From the NCBI GenBank assembly GCA_028564705.1, contig JAPXFQ010002085.1:828001-892000 (forward strand): a stretch of DNA of 64,000 nucleotides, read 5' to 3'. Under the pieces are notes generated by a model. That model saw nothing but the letters and a program-made list of their open reading frames with translations, was not told the origin of the DNA and did no database searches. How positions within the stretch are numbered: the first letter of the stretch is position 1; every line of letters starts with the position of its first letter. This DNA comes from Apricaphanius iberus (taxonomy: Eukaryota > Chordata > Actinopteri > Cyprinodontiformes > Aphaniidae). Below, one piece after another: positions 1 through 51,514 of this stretch. The translations under genes were made by a program, and so were the position numbers.

Positions 1-583
1 GACCTTTGCTCTGCAATATGTCTAGACTATGACCGGATAGCAATTGTGGGAGATTTAAATATCCATGCTGACAAGCCCCAAGATAGCGGAACAAAAGCAC
101 TAAATGACGCCCTTCATAACTTTAACCTAACCTAACACATTTATGATCCAACGCTCAACCGAGGACATACTCTGGACCTACTTATTAGCAAAGACTTAAA
201 TATCTCTAACATTGCCGTAACTAATATAGCATTATCCGACCATTTCTCCATCTCATTTGAAAGCACCATCCAAGCCAACATTTCTAATCAGAGTAAAACT
301 ACTGTTAAAATGCTTCCTTAAAGAAAACTCAACTGAAAACTTTAAAGTGATGTACACTCCAACCTTGTCTAAATCCCCAACATCAATCAACAGACATTCA
401 GTAAACAAACTGACAGATTTATTTCTATCCAAAATTTCAGACATGATGGATAAGATTGTGCCACTTAAGGTTAAAACTGTTTCTAGTAAAAAGAAGTCTC
501 TGTGGAGAAGCGATCCACTGGTATGTAATGAAAAAAGGGAGCACCGGCGCGGCGAGAGAAAATGGTGGAAAATTCGACTCTAG
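1..583 (+). mobile_element. LINE (L2/Rex1-like) endonuclease part
   Basis: The + strand translation from base 31 gives RIAIVGDLNIHADKP, then an in-frame stop, THTLDLL-like residues and ALSDHFSISF. GDLNIH and SDH are the C-terminal motifs of the apurinic-type endonuclease of LINE ORF2. The sequence runs off the left edge. It continues after the Harbinger insertion at 2069 (VHYENIKRDL) and again at 3362 with the reverse transcriptase, so these are one broken copy. Stops make it a relic. Confidence 0.75.
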
Positions 584-1017
584 GGGCTGTATTCACAAAG
601 ACTCTTATCTTACCACTAGGTGTTACTCCTAACTCGCGCTAAAAGGTCTTACGTAGGAGTTGTCGTCTAAAACCTATTCACAAACGCACTAAGAGCTACT
701 TTTACGTGGGACAAATCTCTAAAAGTAAGTTAAGAGTGACGTCCCGTTGCTATGGAAAACGTCATTTCCTATGCATGAGTAAATAAACGGACAGTAGTGT
801 GATTGGTTGTTAAATGACACGTGTGAAACCAAGAACTGGAAAATTTCAATGTCGATAAAAGCGTAATTATGCAAATAGCAGAAATAATGCACGATGACAT
901 CTTTGTGTCGGCCACGAGACTGACACTTCATACAACTTACACACAATAGCCTACTTACAGAGAGGGTGAAGTTTAAAAACGAAAAAACGTGAAATGCATC
1001 ATATTACCCTGCCTAAC

Positions 1018-1104
1018 GCCTGCTGATAGCTGGGATAAGCTCCAGCCCCCCTCCATGCGACCCTGAATTGGATGAAAGCGGTACAGATAATGGATGGATG
1101 GATG
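1018..1104 (+). repeat. RTE/Rex3-type 3' tail fragment ending in (GGAT)n
   Basis: The text ctgggataagctccag, a GC-rich centre and then gataatggatggatggatg is the familiar 3' end shared by Rex3-type RTE LINEs and their SINEs in fish. Only the last 90 or so bases are present, a short 5'-truncated insertion within the Harbinger element. The same tail type ends the SINE at 25438-25790. Confidence 0.55.
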
Positions 1105-1226
1105 CATCATATTAAGGGAGTGATTGCAAGTAGGCTGTAAACAATTAGGCTGTCTAATGAGCACATCAGTCACATCTTAAATAGACCCCCCCCCCACTAA
1201 CGTGAAAAGCACTTCGTGAACTGAAC

Positions 1227-1511
1227 ATGAGTGGTGAGAAAAGACCAAGGAAACCTAACTGGTCGCAGGACCAATTATTACTACTGGCAGAGTTGGTACT
1301 GGAGAGGAGGACGGTCCTCAAAGGGCGATTCAGCGCCGGGATTACAAATAAGAAGAAAAGGGAGGCATAGGTGGAAATTAGCAGAAACATAAATGCATCT
1401 TATCCAGCGGTGTCTCGAACGGCAGAAGACTGTGAGAAGAGATGGTATTCTCTACAGTCCCAGTGTCGGCTCGAGATCGCCGCTTATAGAAAGGATGCTG
1501 CTGCAACAGGT
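1227..1511 (+). pseudogene. Myb/SANT-like protein of Harbinger element
   Basis: From ATG 1227 the frame reads KPNWSQDQLLLLAELVLERR, then an in-frame TAG at the position where the family has Trp (KKREA, stop, VEISRNINA), then RTAEDCEKRWYSLQSQCR. The spaced Trp residues and the CEKRWYSL helix are hallmarks of the Myb/SANT-like trihelix domain that accompanies Harbinger transposases and binds the element ends. The premature stop, probably TGG to TAG, and the loss of a clear C-terminus make it a pseudogene. Confidence 0.7.
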
Positions 1512-1523
1512 AGGCAATGTCCG

Positions 1524-1898
1524 TCATATAGGCATCCCTTCGTGTTTCATAAATTGGAAGATGTGCAGGTTTTCTTCTTTGTGCACCTTCGGCATACCTG
1601 CAATCGCCATGAAATTTGCTTTAATTCGATGCAGTTTCTGGATGTCTAATGGGAAACGGATGAATTGTTGGATAATTTGTGGTCGACAGACCGCTTTAAG
1701 AGTTTGGTGTATTGATCGGCTGATAAAGGGTTGTGATATACCCAAGTTGTCCGCATTGCAAAGTTGCATTTTCCCTGTGGCTAAATATCTTAGTTTCGCT
1801 AAACATTTAATTTCTGGACTGATCGGATTGTTACGTTTAGTTGGAGACGTGATTGCATCCCGCACCGCATCTGAAATAAACAATTTAGTCGGTATCAT
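1524..1898 (-). pseudogene. HARBI1-like transposase, N-terminal fragment
   Basis: The minus-strand frame contains ISPEIKCLAKLRYLATG, LGISQPFISRSIHQ and FPLDIQKLHRIKANFMAIAG, which match the helix-turn-helix and lead-in region of Harbinger (HARBI1-type) transposases. Just after GMP, where the first catalytic Asp block would start, the sequence diverges. The DDE core is missing, so this is an internally deleted, non-autonomous copy. It faces the Myb-like gene tail to tail. Confidence 0.75.
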
Positions 1899-2068
1899 TT
1901 GGTTAATTCTGAATCATCCAGAGTGTCCAACACATTGCGTCTGGCTGCAGACATTTTGGGAGTCTTTGTGAATAGGTCTTATGGAGTTAGGAGTCCTCTT
2001 GACTTCTTTTAAGGACTCCCAGACTTAGGACCTACTTTTAGCCTTAAGATTCTTTGTGAATACGGCCC

Positions 2069-2167
2069 CAGGTTCATTATGAGAATATAAAGAGAGACTG
2101 AACAAGTATCAAGTAACCTTAAAGGGTGCAAGTGAACCGAGATTATTCACAAAAACTACAATAATGC
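2069..2167 (+). mobile_element. LINE (same copy), short middle segment
   Basis: After the Harbinger insertion the LINE continues as VHYENIKRDLNKYQVTLK and LFTKTT, the linker between endonuclease and reverse transcriptase in L2-like elements. It is cut off near 2167, where another repeat begins. Confidence 0.6.
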
Positions 2168-3361
2168 TAAGATAAGATAACCTTTATTAATCTCACAATG
2201 GAGAAATTCACAGTTTACAGTACACCTTTACCAAGATCATTACAAACAACAAACAAAAACAAACAGATCCAGGTCTCTGAAAGGCTTGCAGCCACAAGAG
2301 CAGCGCTCCCATGTATGCAGACAGAAAGAGTTTCATATCGGGGGGAGGGTTCCATGGTGAGGGGAAAAATACGCTCAACTGTGTTTTTTAGTCCCTACTC
2401 AGACTCACAACCTAAACATTGAAGCACATAATCAAACATTCCCAATGATAACATGAAGGACGGTTAGGCGGGGTTTGGGAAATCCAGTCCACATTCCGTG
2501 TTCAGCACTTAAGCGCACAGCAAGCCTGCTTCCTGGAGTGGGCAGGAGAACTTAGGAGACAGCGAGACGGTGTGTGTGTGTCTGATGAATTCCATGTCAG
2601 TTTGTGCGGCAGTAGATGCAGGTGGACGGGTAGGAGATTCTGTTTGCATTCCTGTCACGGGCATTTCATTGTGGACCCACTTGAAGGTCTTCATGGGAGC
2701 CAAATCAAGAATTATTTGGATAGCAGGGAGAGCAAGTTTCCTCTCTACCCTTCAGTCTGTCAGCGGTTTCTTCTTTAGTCTGCACAATTCAACCAAATCA
2801 ACCTAATTCAACCAAATTAAAGTCCTGATTAAAGTTCCAAATCCAATTAATTTCCAGTTGCACCAATCCGCACCGACAGTTTCTCCAAATCCGATGACAA
2901 ATTGCAGATGAGTCCCAGTGCGCCGGCCCGATTGCCTCTTGCAGCGTCCTGTCTATGTCCCAGTTCCCCAACCAACTGGTTCCGAGTCCCGTCACACGAA
3001 TCAATGCATCCAACTGTTCCTTCAGCCGTCCAATCGCTTCCAGAACAGTCTCCAATCTCAATTGTGTTTCAGATCTTTGTTGCTCCATTTTGCGGTAGAT
3101 CCAGTAACTGCCCATTCCAATCAGCAGAAACCCGATCGCCATGATTCCGAATACATATAGGTCTTCTGTGTCCTCTTGCGAAAGTATTGACAGGCACAAC
3201 GGCTGGTACTTTGTCCCAGCGTTGACACCCCGGTTGACCCTTACCGGTGCTTCTTAGAGTTGAGTAGACTTTATCAATAGCATTCAGAGACCAACCCCAA
3301 TACCAACTATTAGCCCAATTAACACCCATGCAGAGAAAATGACTCATTTCCAAATAATAAA
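2168..3361 (-). repeat. Unclassified repeat with small membrane-protein frame
   Basis: This segment separates two parts of the LINE and is therefore an insertion, or a deletion plus insertion. Its left edge (aagataacctttattaatc) reads on the minus strand as a ...ttaataaaggttatcttat tail, resembling the simple 3' tails of fish retroelements. That suggests a minus-strand element. Two overlapping minus-strand frames occupy 2798-3365. I could not assign it to a family and see no clear target duplication. Confidence 0.45.
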
Positions 3362-3365
3362 TCAA
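2798..3365 (-). pseudogene. Small predicted single-pass membrane protein, probably frameshifted
   Basis: Two minus-strand frames overlap: 3365-3069, with a Trp-rich start (NWANSWYWGWSLNAIDKV), and 3199-2798. The latter has a hydrophobic helix (FGIMAIGFLLIGMGSYWIY) at about residues 17-35, then a charged heptad-like helix (RKMEQQRSETQLRLETVLEA through KEQLDALIRV) at about 36-67. They look like one protein split by a frameshift near 3190-3220. Topology would be a single membrane span with a coiled coil. I recognise no family. It may be a protein carried by the repeat or chance coding. Confidence 0.35.
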
Positions 3366-3998
3366 TCGAGCTACAATGAAATTATTGACAAACTAAGCTC
3401 TGCCACCTGCTGCTTGGATATCTTACCAACAACTTTTCTAAAAAGGCCCTCCCAGCCATCAAGGTTGATCTGATCAAAATAATTAACTCATCCCTCCTAT
3501 CATGTGTCTTCCCCAAAGCCTTAAAAACAGCAGTTATCTAACCAGTACTACAGAAGAAGAACCTAGACAGCACGTTAATGCAAAACTACAGACCAATCTC
3601 TAATCTCACATTTATCAGTAAAATTATTGAAAAAGCTGTGTTCCAACAGTTAAACAGCTTCCTATCAATGAACAACCGCTTTGATATTTATCAGTCTGGT
3701 TTTTGTAGCTACCACAGCACAGAGACTGTCGTTGTCAAAGTTTTCAGTGACATCCATACAAATACTGACCATGGTAAAACCACAGTACTTGTACTATTAG
3801 ACCTGAGTGCGGCGTTTGACACCATTGACCATGATATATTACTGGAATGTCTAGAGAGCTGGGTCGCATTCTCTGGTACAGTACTGGACTGGTTCAAATC
3901 TTACCTTAAGAACAGGAATTTATTTGTGTCGATTAGCTAATTATCATCTCAAAACACAGAAATCACATGTGGGGTCCCACAGGGCTCCATCCGTTTCA
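3362..3998 (+). mobile_element. LINE (same copy), reverse transcriptase N-terminal half
   Basis: The frame reads SSYNEIIDKLSSATCCLDIL, then NYRPISNLTFISKIIEK (RT entry motif), LVLLDLSAAFDTIDHDIL (motif A with its Asp) and CGVPQGS (motif B). A stop separates motif A from B. The sequence ends inside motif B, before the catalytic YADD box. These motifs and their order fit the L2/Rex1 group. A probable 3' tail of the same class lies at 4190-4236. Confidence 0.8.
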
Positions 3999-4262
3999 AA
4001 GTTATTTCTACTTTGGGGCACATCACGATCATGAATGTCCTTAAAGGGCCGGTTGGGGCAGAAAGTGTTGATAAAATTATCAAACTAGCAAACCCTTAAA
4101 ATAATTATAGATATCTTTCTCTGTATCCAAGAAATACTTAATAAAATTAAATAATACAGAACATATATTCACAATTACCAGTATAGCCCTGTTGTCTAGG
4201 ACTATTGAAATAAACACTGATTTGATTTGACTGATAAAATAGTCTTTATGTGAATTTAAAGG
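3999..4262 (+). repeat. Likely LINE 3' remnant
   Basis: No coding potential. The stretch ends in aataaacactgatttgatttgac, the simple tail seen on the L2-type LINE at 31130-31150. The LINE therefore probably suffered an internal deletion from motif B to its 3' end. Confidence 0.4.
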
Positions 4263-5124
4263 TAGGGCTTGGAGATAATTCGATAGCAGTATATATCAAT
4301 CGATAGACGTGTGGTGCGATAGAAAAAAAAGGGGTCGATAAAAAAGTTCGATAGAAAAACAAAGTTTTCTCTCATTTTTTCATTATACCCTATCAGGCAG
4401 GTTAATACAACATTCATTACTTACTCCAAACGAATGATTAACAATGACCCACGCAGCTCTGTCAGCCACCCTCTCTCCGTTCAAACCACAAAAAGGATGA
4501 AATGATTTGAGCTCAAACAGAATCTTTTAATAGTCCCTAAGCAAACCATCTCCGTAACTTCGCCGCGCTCAGACCTGACAACAAGGCAGCAGCGGAGGAC
4601 CATGTTCCGGATAAATGTTTCAGAGGCTCAGGTAAAGGTTACGTCCCGTTTTGAACCGATCCTCGACACACTAAAACACTAACTGTAGCAATAATGAACG
4701 AAATATAAAACTACGATCAGCTGTTTTAAGCAGGACTCCCCTCTCCCAGCTCGCTACGAATCTCTTACAGAGAGACACAGGAAACTTACCCAGGTTGCGT
4801 TGCTAACATCTTTGGCTGTTCAAATCTCCCTTCGGTTCTGCTCCTGATCCTCAGAAGCGAAAAAACGCTTTAAAAACACAACAGGGGTTGGATAGACCTG
4901 CTGGCTCCGGCTCTCAGTGACTGAGCTGCAGTGTTGGAGCCCATCAACACTGGGGAGTAGCTAGTTAGCTTTAGCCTACAGCTGAAGCTCTGAAGTGAAT
5001 TTGAATAAGCTTTATTGACAAACTAAACCAAGGGTTTCAGCCATTAATATAATAAAGTGTAGTAAAATGTTTACAAGATTAAAAAGCATAAAATAAGCCT
5101 TTAATTTAAATTACTAACATGATT

Positions 5125-5185
<61 letters not shown>

Positions 5186-5467
5186 GGTTAATAATATTAC
5201 TTTTCTTTATATTTACTGATGTTTTTCAGGTCTCTTTGTTTGTTTCTGTGTCTTACAAACTTACTTACGATAAAAAGAAGTGTTTGAAAATGTAATTAAT
5301 TTAATAATTAGTTAAAATTAATTCATTGAAGAATAACAAAATGACTGGGGAGGCACTTAAAATTTATTTTTTACATTATGTGATTTTTTTTATTGATAAT
5401 TATCGATATCGATCAATATGACTATTTTTTTATCGATATGCTTTTTTTCTATATTGTCCAGCCCTAG
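4263..5467. mobile_element. Non-autonomous DNA element, 1.2 kb (cgatat-rich ends)
   Basis: The left end (agggcttggagataattcga) and right end (tatattgtccagccctag) are imperfect inverted repeats with several cgat/atcgat motifs next to them. This is a common style of fish hAT-type MITE. No transposase frame is present. It contains an (AT)n run at 5127-5182. A diverged relative lies at 50041-50878 with similar internal text (ttttctctc..tat(c/t)aggcag and bgatatgctttttctatat). I could not find an exact target duplication. Confidence 0.5.
5127..5182. repeat. (AT)n microsatellite
   Basis: An uninterrupted AT dinucleotide run of about 56 bp inside the non-autonomous element. Confidence 0.95.
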
Positions 5468-8400
5468 TACGTCTGCAGTGTATAGTTTTCAAAGGCACAT
5501 CTTGTTTTGTTGTTCTTTCTACACTCTGTTTAGGTCAAAAGGTGACTTGTATAGAATTAAATAGATCATCCTAAATCATTAGTGCCTCCAAAGGATATTA
5601 AAGTGGTTGATTAACATTTTTAAACTATTAAGGTGGTGGTAGTTACTTAAAGGATTGTGAATCCTATATAGTCAGGATATGCTAGCTTATGACCTTGGTC
5701 ATACCTCATCCTCTTTCTGACCACCTCTTCAGAAATCCTAAAGCCGCAGTGACTTTAAGTAATCTGCAGTAAAGTAAAGATATGAAATGCAATGTAAATT
5801 CTTCCCTTATTACTTGTCACGTTTTGACACCTTGTTGTAAGTATCTTGATAACAGTAAGCTCAGCATTTGTTCTCATTATGACTCCTAGGAGCCTTGAAT
5901 CACCTTCAAAAGCTCAGTCACCCCCTCACACACAAAACACATACTCACAACCACACACACATGCTTGTGACCCTGTGCACGGCACAAAATAATACCCTTC
6001 TACTTTCCCCTCAAATGGACACACATAGATATACACACCTAAACAAACGCAGAGTACTAAATACACACATGTAGAATGTATGCACAACGATGAATGAAAA
6101 GCTACTCTTGTGAATACACACACACACACACATTTTCCCTCACCTCCTCCCCCTCTCCAAGCCCTTGTCAGTTGATTGTGTTATTACTATGCTAACCAAA
6201 TCCTTATAAATGTGATTTAAGGCTTGGTGGCCCAGCAATCCCGTTTTAGCCTTGTGTTACTGTGTTTTTTTTTTACTGGAGAGAGGAGAAGTAAAGGTGG
6301 GAGGTGCAGATGGATGAAGGGAAAGGAGTTAGAAAAGCAGACGAGGGGTCTGGAGAGTTTCAAAGGGATAGGAATATACAGGACACTTGGAAATTGTTGG
6401 ATGATGGATTTTTAAAACAAAGGAGATGAGAAGGGGGACACAGCAAGTCACACAAACTGGATGGAGCTATTGTAATCGACAACTTCCTTCCATCTGTCCA
6501 GAAACCAGTAAAGCGTTGGCATCATCCCTCCATTCTACCTCTTCCAGCTTCTCCCCATCAAAAAAAGCATCAAGTGCATCTTAAATGAGCATTCCAATTG
6601 AAAAACTTAACAGCCCTTCAAATTGCAGAATTTTACACGCGTCAGTAAAGCCTAAATAACACTCCACACTTAGAGAGAAAGGAGTGGGTGAGGAGGCAGT
6701 CAGAGAGGAATGGAACAGTGGAAGGATAGGGGCAACAGCAACGGTTCTTTTGAGTATTTGATGGGAACTGGATCAAGGTGACTTAATACAATTATGTTTT
6801 AAAACTGTTTAGCATTTTCTATTAGTGTCCTTTTTTTTAGTTGTCTATAAGGATTAATTCGACCCACAAAAGCTGTGCAAAATAAGTGCATTGTCTGATT
6901 AAACATTCAACGTACAGGTAGGAAATCGACCATCCACAACAATATGCAAGTATGCAGGGAAGTGCTCTGGCATGGACATAGAGAGAAAGGGAGATGGGCT
7001 ACTTGGTTATTCGTTGGGTTCAGTGGACCTTTGGTGGTAATTGAATCAGTGTGTGTGCTGAGTAGAGCTAGCATAAAAACCTGTTAACCTAAAAGGTCAG
7101 CTTCCTGCATTGTTTATGTAGTATGGAGACCAGAGAGAGAGAGAGAGAGACAGAGACAGAAAGACCCAATACAAAGTATAAATGGGAGACAGAGAAAGGG
7201 ATAAAATGGGAGAAGTGGTAAGAAGAGGACGGCAAAGGATGATTGTATAGGAAAGAGAAGAAGAAAACATGAACATTTAAAGAAACATTTTAAATAAATG
7301 GTTGTGTGTAACGTGGTTATGTTAGAGTTGCAGAAATCTTGCTAAAATATGACTAACCTTTCTGTGATGTAACACAATTCTATCAAGCAGATAATTTTAT
7401 CAAGACAATCTGGGTTAAAAAATTGTAAAATAAATATTATTTGGATTTTAACATTCTCAGTGCAATAAATTAAGAGGTGATTAAAACCTACAGAATCTTA
7501 ACAAATACAGAAAGATACCATTTGCATTTTTTCAGACATAACGATGCAGTTAAAGCTAGCAAATTATATTACGGCATACCTTCTTTGGGGACCCTTAGCA
7601 TAGCATAATGTCCTACCTGTTCTTGTTGAAATTATGTGGTCGTGTTCCTTCTGTTGTTTCATGCAAGCTAAGTGGTGGTTGTCTTAATTATCCTTGGTTC
7701 TTGTAAGTGTTCGGAGGAACTTTTTCAACATTATGCTCTTGATATTACACATTAAGGTGTTTTCGTCATTTTCTGTATTTTCACTTAATGTCTTAATAAT
7801 CTTTCGGCATTATTGAAACTTCAACTAACAATGCATTAGTTTGCGCCTATATCTGTAAGTCAATCCCATGAATAATTTGCTAATGTGCACACTGTTAACT
7901 GTCTAGTTGCATTGATGCATGCATACACATAGACATGCACGGTTGCCTAATCTCAAATTAATTTATGCTTTCATACAACTGCTAATCTTATTTCACTCTA
8001 TATCTTTCTACACATCCCTCACAAACACACACATATCACCATCTGGGAAAGCCGTTAGCGGTTAGCGGTAGCACTTAGCGGCGCAGCACGCTCCCTCAGT
8101 CCGCTCAGTCACCTTGATCTGCTTGCCCTTCACACAGCACCATTATTGCTATACTGCATCTCTGTGGGTGTCGGCATGTGAGTTGATGTGTGAGTTAGGA
8201 ATAGTGTGCATCGTTGTGTATGTCCGTTTTAGGGCAGTACAATGGGATGTAAATGCCAGGTGAGGAAGAGGGTGTGGGATTACCTTCAAACAGGCTTCTA
8301 TGAAGTGAATTTTCTTCCACCTGTTTGCACATATAGCCATGTGATAGTCATGTGATTTTTAAAAATTAAAATTGCCCATGGGTTTCTCCTATGCCCTTCT

Positions 8401-11000
8401 GCCTTTTTCTAAAGGTATATTATTTTCTTTTTAACTTAGAAGACTTTAAGACTTCGACATACACACTGAAGATTGCATAAGAGGCATCAGCAGGTTACTG
8501 GTGTCAGTTTATCAAAGTTTTTACATTTTTAGGCCTACTGTTCCTACAATCTTGCAGCTGTATCAGAGAAACGGATTAACCATTTTTCTCTCTAGTGTTA
8601 TGAAGCAGAGTTTCACAGCATCAAGTTTCTGCATACTGCTGGACAGCTGGCCTAACGATGGTTACTATATTTTTCCAAGTAATGAAATAAAATAAAAACT
8701 TAAACATATTCTTAACATTATTATAGCTATATTAATCAAGTTATATAATTTTAGCTGCAGTTTATAAGCAAGCAGATCATGTTACACATTTTTGTTTTGT
8801 TTTTTTCTTTAATATACCCCAATACGTTTATACACTTCTTTATTATTTATCCCTCATCAGATTGTTCTTAGCAGATAGCTCCACTAAGCAGGGTCAACCA
8901 CAAAGTCAACAGGTCTAGATGAAACTGCAATTAATTTTTCTGACCTCATTCACTAGTTGTTTCGGGAGGTTTGCTGTGGCAATGTAAGACATTTTATGTG
9001 GAAAAATTGCTCTTGCACTCCTGTTGGATGAAATTGAAGTTTGTCTGAGGAGTGTCTTTGGGGGGAAAAAAACAGCATTACTTGTCCTACTTATCACTAT
9101 TCATGAAATGCCAACGTCTCTCCCCTGACTGGTTAACAGCAACGTGACTCTTATGCTGCCTTCGAACAAACAACTATTGTTATCTTAATTTGCTGGTGGT
9201 GTCCCAAAGACAAATTCAAACCATTTCTTCCTCTGCTTATCTTTCCCAGGTAAAAAAATGTAACACCGATGTGTTATCTCAACAAATAACACAAGATTGA
9301 ATTTGTTCCACTATATTTTGGAGTTGTTAACAATTAGCTTCAACAAGCAGAGACGTTCTCTGCTGTTTCATAGCCGCAAAATCAATACAGCCTTCCCTTC
9401 TGGAGGTCGCACACCAAGGTGGGCAAGACCATGAATCCTAATTTTCCCCGTGACATAGAAGACCTTGCTTTTCTGACTTGCTCGTTTTTGGTATCTGTTT
9501 TCTTTTTACGGCTAATGCTGGAAATGCGAGTTGGAGAAACTTTTCACGTGCAGTATGCATATGAAACTTAGGCTGACACATTATATTTAAAAAAGAACAA
9601 GAACTACGTGATTTATCAATAAATGAGACCTTTAAAGGTTGGATATGGGACATGAGCATGATAGTAACATCTAGTTTATCTAGGTTTCAGTTAAAACAAT
9701 AAAAACATCATTCCAGTTGTTGGGTCGCCTGGTTTGCTGCCGATACGCCCAGTAACCGACCTGAACTGTGTCCAGTGAGGAATGTATTTCAGAGAAGTTT
9801 AACTGACAACAACTAACGTTAGCAAAGATGGCAAGAGCTAGCTTACCGATCTAGGAGGTTTCCACATGTGTTTTATGCCGTGGACATTTTTTATGTGGGT
9901 CTTTCTAGTGCAAGCTTCACCTAAAACTACTCTAGTTTATGTTCTTGTCTGGTCACTAAACTCCTGAAACGGATAACAATATCTCTGGGGCTCTGAAACA
10001 GCTGCTTGACTTGCTGACTCCACCATTTTTCCTAGTACAAGCGGAGCCGTGCTGACCATATTGTTGGATCATAGAGACCTTATTTGTCAAACCCCGGCCA
10101 CTACTGCCTTCTTGATGTAAACATATTGACATTGTCATGCCCTTTTTAAATGTACATTTTGTTATATTTTAATTTAGGAAATATTGTACTTTCATTCTGC
10201 ACCCCTCTAAAAGCCTCATGGATTTTTTTTTTCCTTTTTAAATGTTCCGTATTCAACCTTTAACTATGTGGCTGATAACAGAAATGCTCAAAACTTACTT
10301 TTTTACATTAAATTAGAGACAAATAAAAAACACAGACAGCACTTTATCACATCTAACTTTTTCCACCTTAGTGTTCTTTGTATTACTCCCAGTTGTTTCC
10401 TTAACTTGTATATTTTTTCTTTATATGGCCACCAAAAAGTGAATCATTTGAGTTTGTTCTTTATGTTTGTACATGTCTTGAATGTGGATTAAAAAAACAA
10501 TGTTTCCTGTAGTCTAGTCAGCCTAGACTCCAATTTTAAGAAGCATGCTCTGATATATTTACATAAGTAACAAAAAACTTTAAATCCAAAATGTATTAGA
10601 GGCCTCCACGGAACTGTTTTTAAAATCCTGCCCCCGCTGAATTTATGACCATTACTGCCTGCTCCCGCATTTATCTGGATCCAAACCCACCCGCTCTGCC
10701 TCCATTGTAGTCCGGCAAAAAAAAGAGTTATATGTACCATGGTAGTAGAAAAGAATAATGAATAACACCAGATTCAACAAAAACGTTGCTTTGAATCACA
10801 ATGCTCATGCGGAGACACCAAACTATGACCACCGTTATAAGAATATTTAAATGATTAAATGTGCCTATATCACATTAAATTTTAACAAGAGTTTATAAAT
10901 AACCGAATAACCTGAGACACATTAAAAACACAACTGAACTTGCTGTTGCCTACAACAGTGACTACAGTGACTCAGAACATAGTAGAATTTAAAATAAGGT
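5468..11000. other. Intronic stretch without recognised genes
   Basis: Part of the ush2a intron before exon 1. It is AT-rich with CA-rich tracts at 5930-5960 and 6116-6131 and a GA run at 7133-7151. Short frames of 60-75 codons occur at chance level. I saw no transposase or reverse transcriptase motif and no FN3-like exon here. Confidence 0.6.
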
Positions 11001-11002
11001 AA

Positions 11003-11541
11003 TTACTGTAATTTTCGAACTATCGTGCGCACCTGAATGTTAGCTGCACCATTTAAAGTTAAAAATACAAACGTTTTGTGCATATATAAACGGCACCTTG
11101 ATATAAGTTGCATATTTTCATGTTGTAACATGATATATATATACACAGAAAAAAGGTGCAAATAATTTTTTTTTGTTTGTTTTAATATAAGAAATGCATT
11201 TTTTAACTGCCTGAAAATCCGCAGTACGGGATCAACACTACAGCACTACAGTAACATCCCTGGTTAGAAAATAAAACATACTTTAGCCTACCAGAAATTC
11301 TATTTGTCGCTATCTTGATCTACCTTTTGTGCACTAAAGCCACTAAGGTCATTTTCTTCAGTGTCTTTATGTTCTCTGAAAGCTTTTGTCATCTTTGTAC
11401 ACTGACCCAGTTCTTCTTGCTGTGTTCTCTGTCTCACCATCGATTCATTGATGCCAAGCTTATGTGCAGTAGCTCCATTTCCTTCTTTGACGGGCAGCTC
11501 AATTGCTTTTACTTTAAAGCTGTATTATATGCATTTCTTCA
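11003..11541 (-). pseudogene. Pogo/Tigger-type transposase, N-terminal relic
   Basis: On the minus strand from about 11541 the frame reads MKKC, stop, YSFKVKAIELPVKEGN, then AHKLGINESMVRQRTQQEEL and KMTKAFREHK. This matches the first helix-turn-helix of pogo/CENP-B-type transposases, whose typical form runs FKLKAIDLA..EGN..AA..LGINESMVR. A stop lies early, and the core beyond about 11290 is missing. The AT-rich text at 11003-11100 (gtaattttcgaactat) resembles the ends of a fish element class with that sequence. Confidence 0.6.
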
Positions 11542-11618
11542 TGAAAGCTACCGATGTATCTTCTTCAGCGGATAATCTTTCCAAAGTAGTGGCTTTTAGT
11601 CTTAAACAGACATTTGTC

Positions 11619-11765
11619 TACTTAAGATTTCTGTGCAAAAAGAGAATACTGTTAAAAGACGTTTGTTTAAGGCTACTGCGTCCTTTTTCCAAAATATGCC
11701 CACAGACACTAAATGCCCTTTCATATTGCCCACTAGACGCAGGTATACTCATATTCTCCATTCTT
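11619..11765 (-). pseudogene. hAT transposase C-terminal dimerisation fragment
   Basis: The minus-strand frame contains MENMSIPASSGQYERAFSV, then CGHILEKGRSSLK and a tail SILFLHRNLK followed by a stop. Pro-Ala-Ser, Glu-Arg-X-Phe-Ser, Gly-X-Ile and Arg-Ser-Ser-Leu in this order are the conserved C-terminal hAT dimerisation motif. Only this end is present. It abuts the pogo relic but belongs to a different superfamily. Confidence 0.65.
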
Positions 11766-12074
11766 AATTTTGTTAGCAACCTCAGTTGCGCTCTCCATCA
11801 TCTAGCATATTCGGAAGGAACTTACTGCAACTGGAACCCCAATTATATTGCAGGGCAATAATGTGTATTACCTTTGTTAAAGAAAGTTAAAATGTGAATT
11901 TGTGTGGTAATTTCTTAAATATTATTTTAAAATTGCTTTTTACCTTTTGGTGTTTTTTGTGTCTGTCATATGTTGTAATTCTTTGGAAATAATCCTGCTA
12001 GTCACTTGTTTTACTCTTTTTGAAAACATATTTTCCATTTTTCTTTTTTTATTTATTACATTTTTTTCCTGCAG

Positions 12075-51514
<39,440 letters not shown>

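Larger units (their letters stand above)
584..2068. mobile_element. Harbinger/PIF-type DNA transposon, 1.5 kb, inserted in the LINE
   Basis: The ends are inverted repeats: gggctgtattcacaaaga at the left, and at the right its complement with one or two changes (tctttgtgaatacggccc). The flanks are tag (581-583) and cag (2069-2071), a 3-bp duplication with one mismatch. Removing the element restores the LINE frame at that point. Inside are a Myb-like gene on + and a HARBI1-like transposase piece on -, the two genes typical of Harbinger elements. Both are broken. A short Rex3-type LINE tail sits at 1018-1104. Confidence 0.8.

Noticed and set aside
11315..11861. Two + strand frames of 86 and 137 codons
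   Set aside because: They are the reverse shadow of the pogo and hAT relics on the minus strand.
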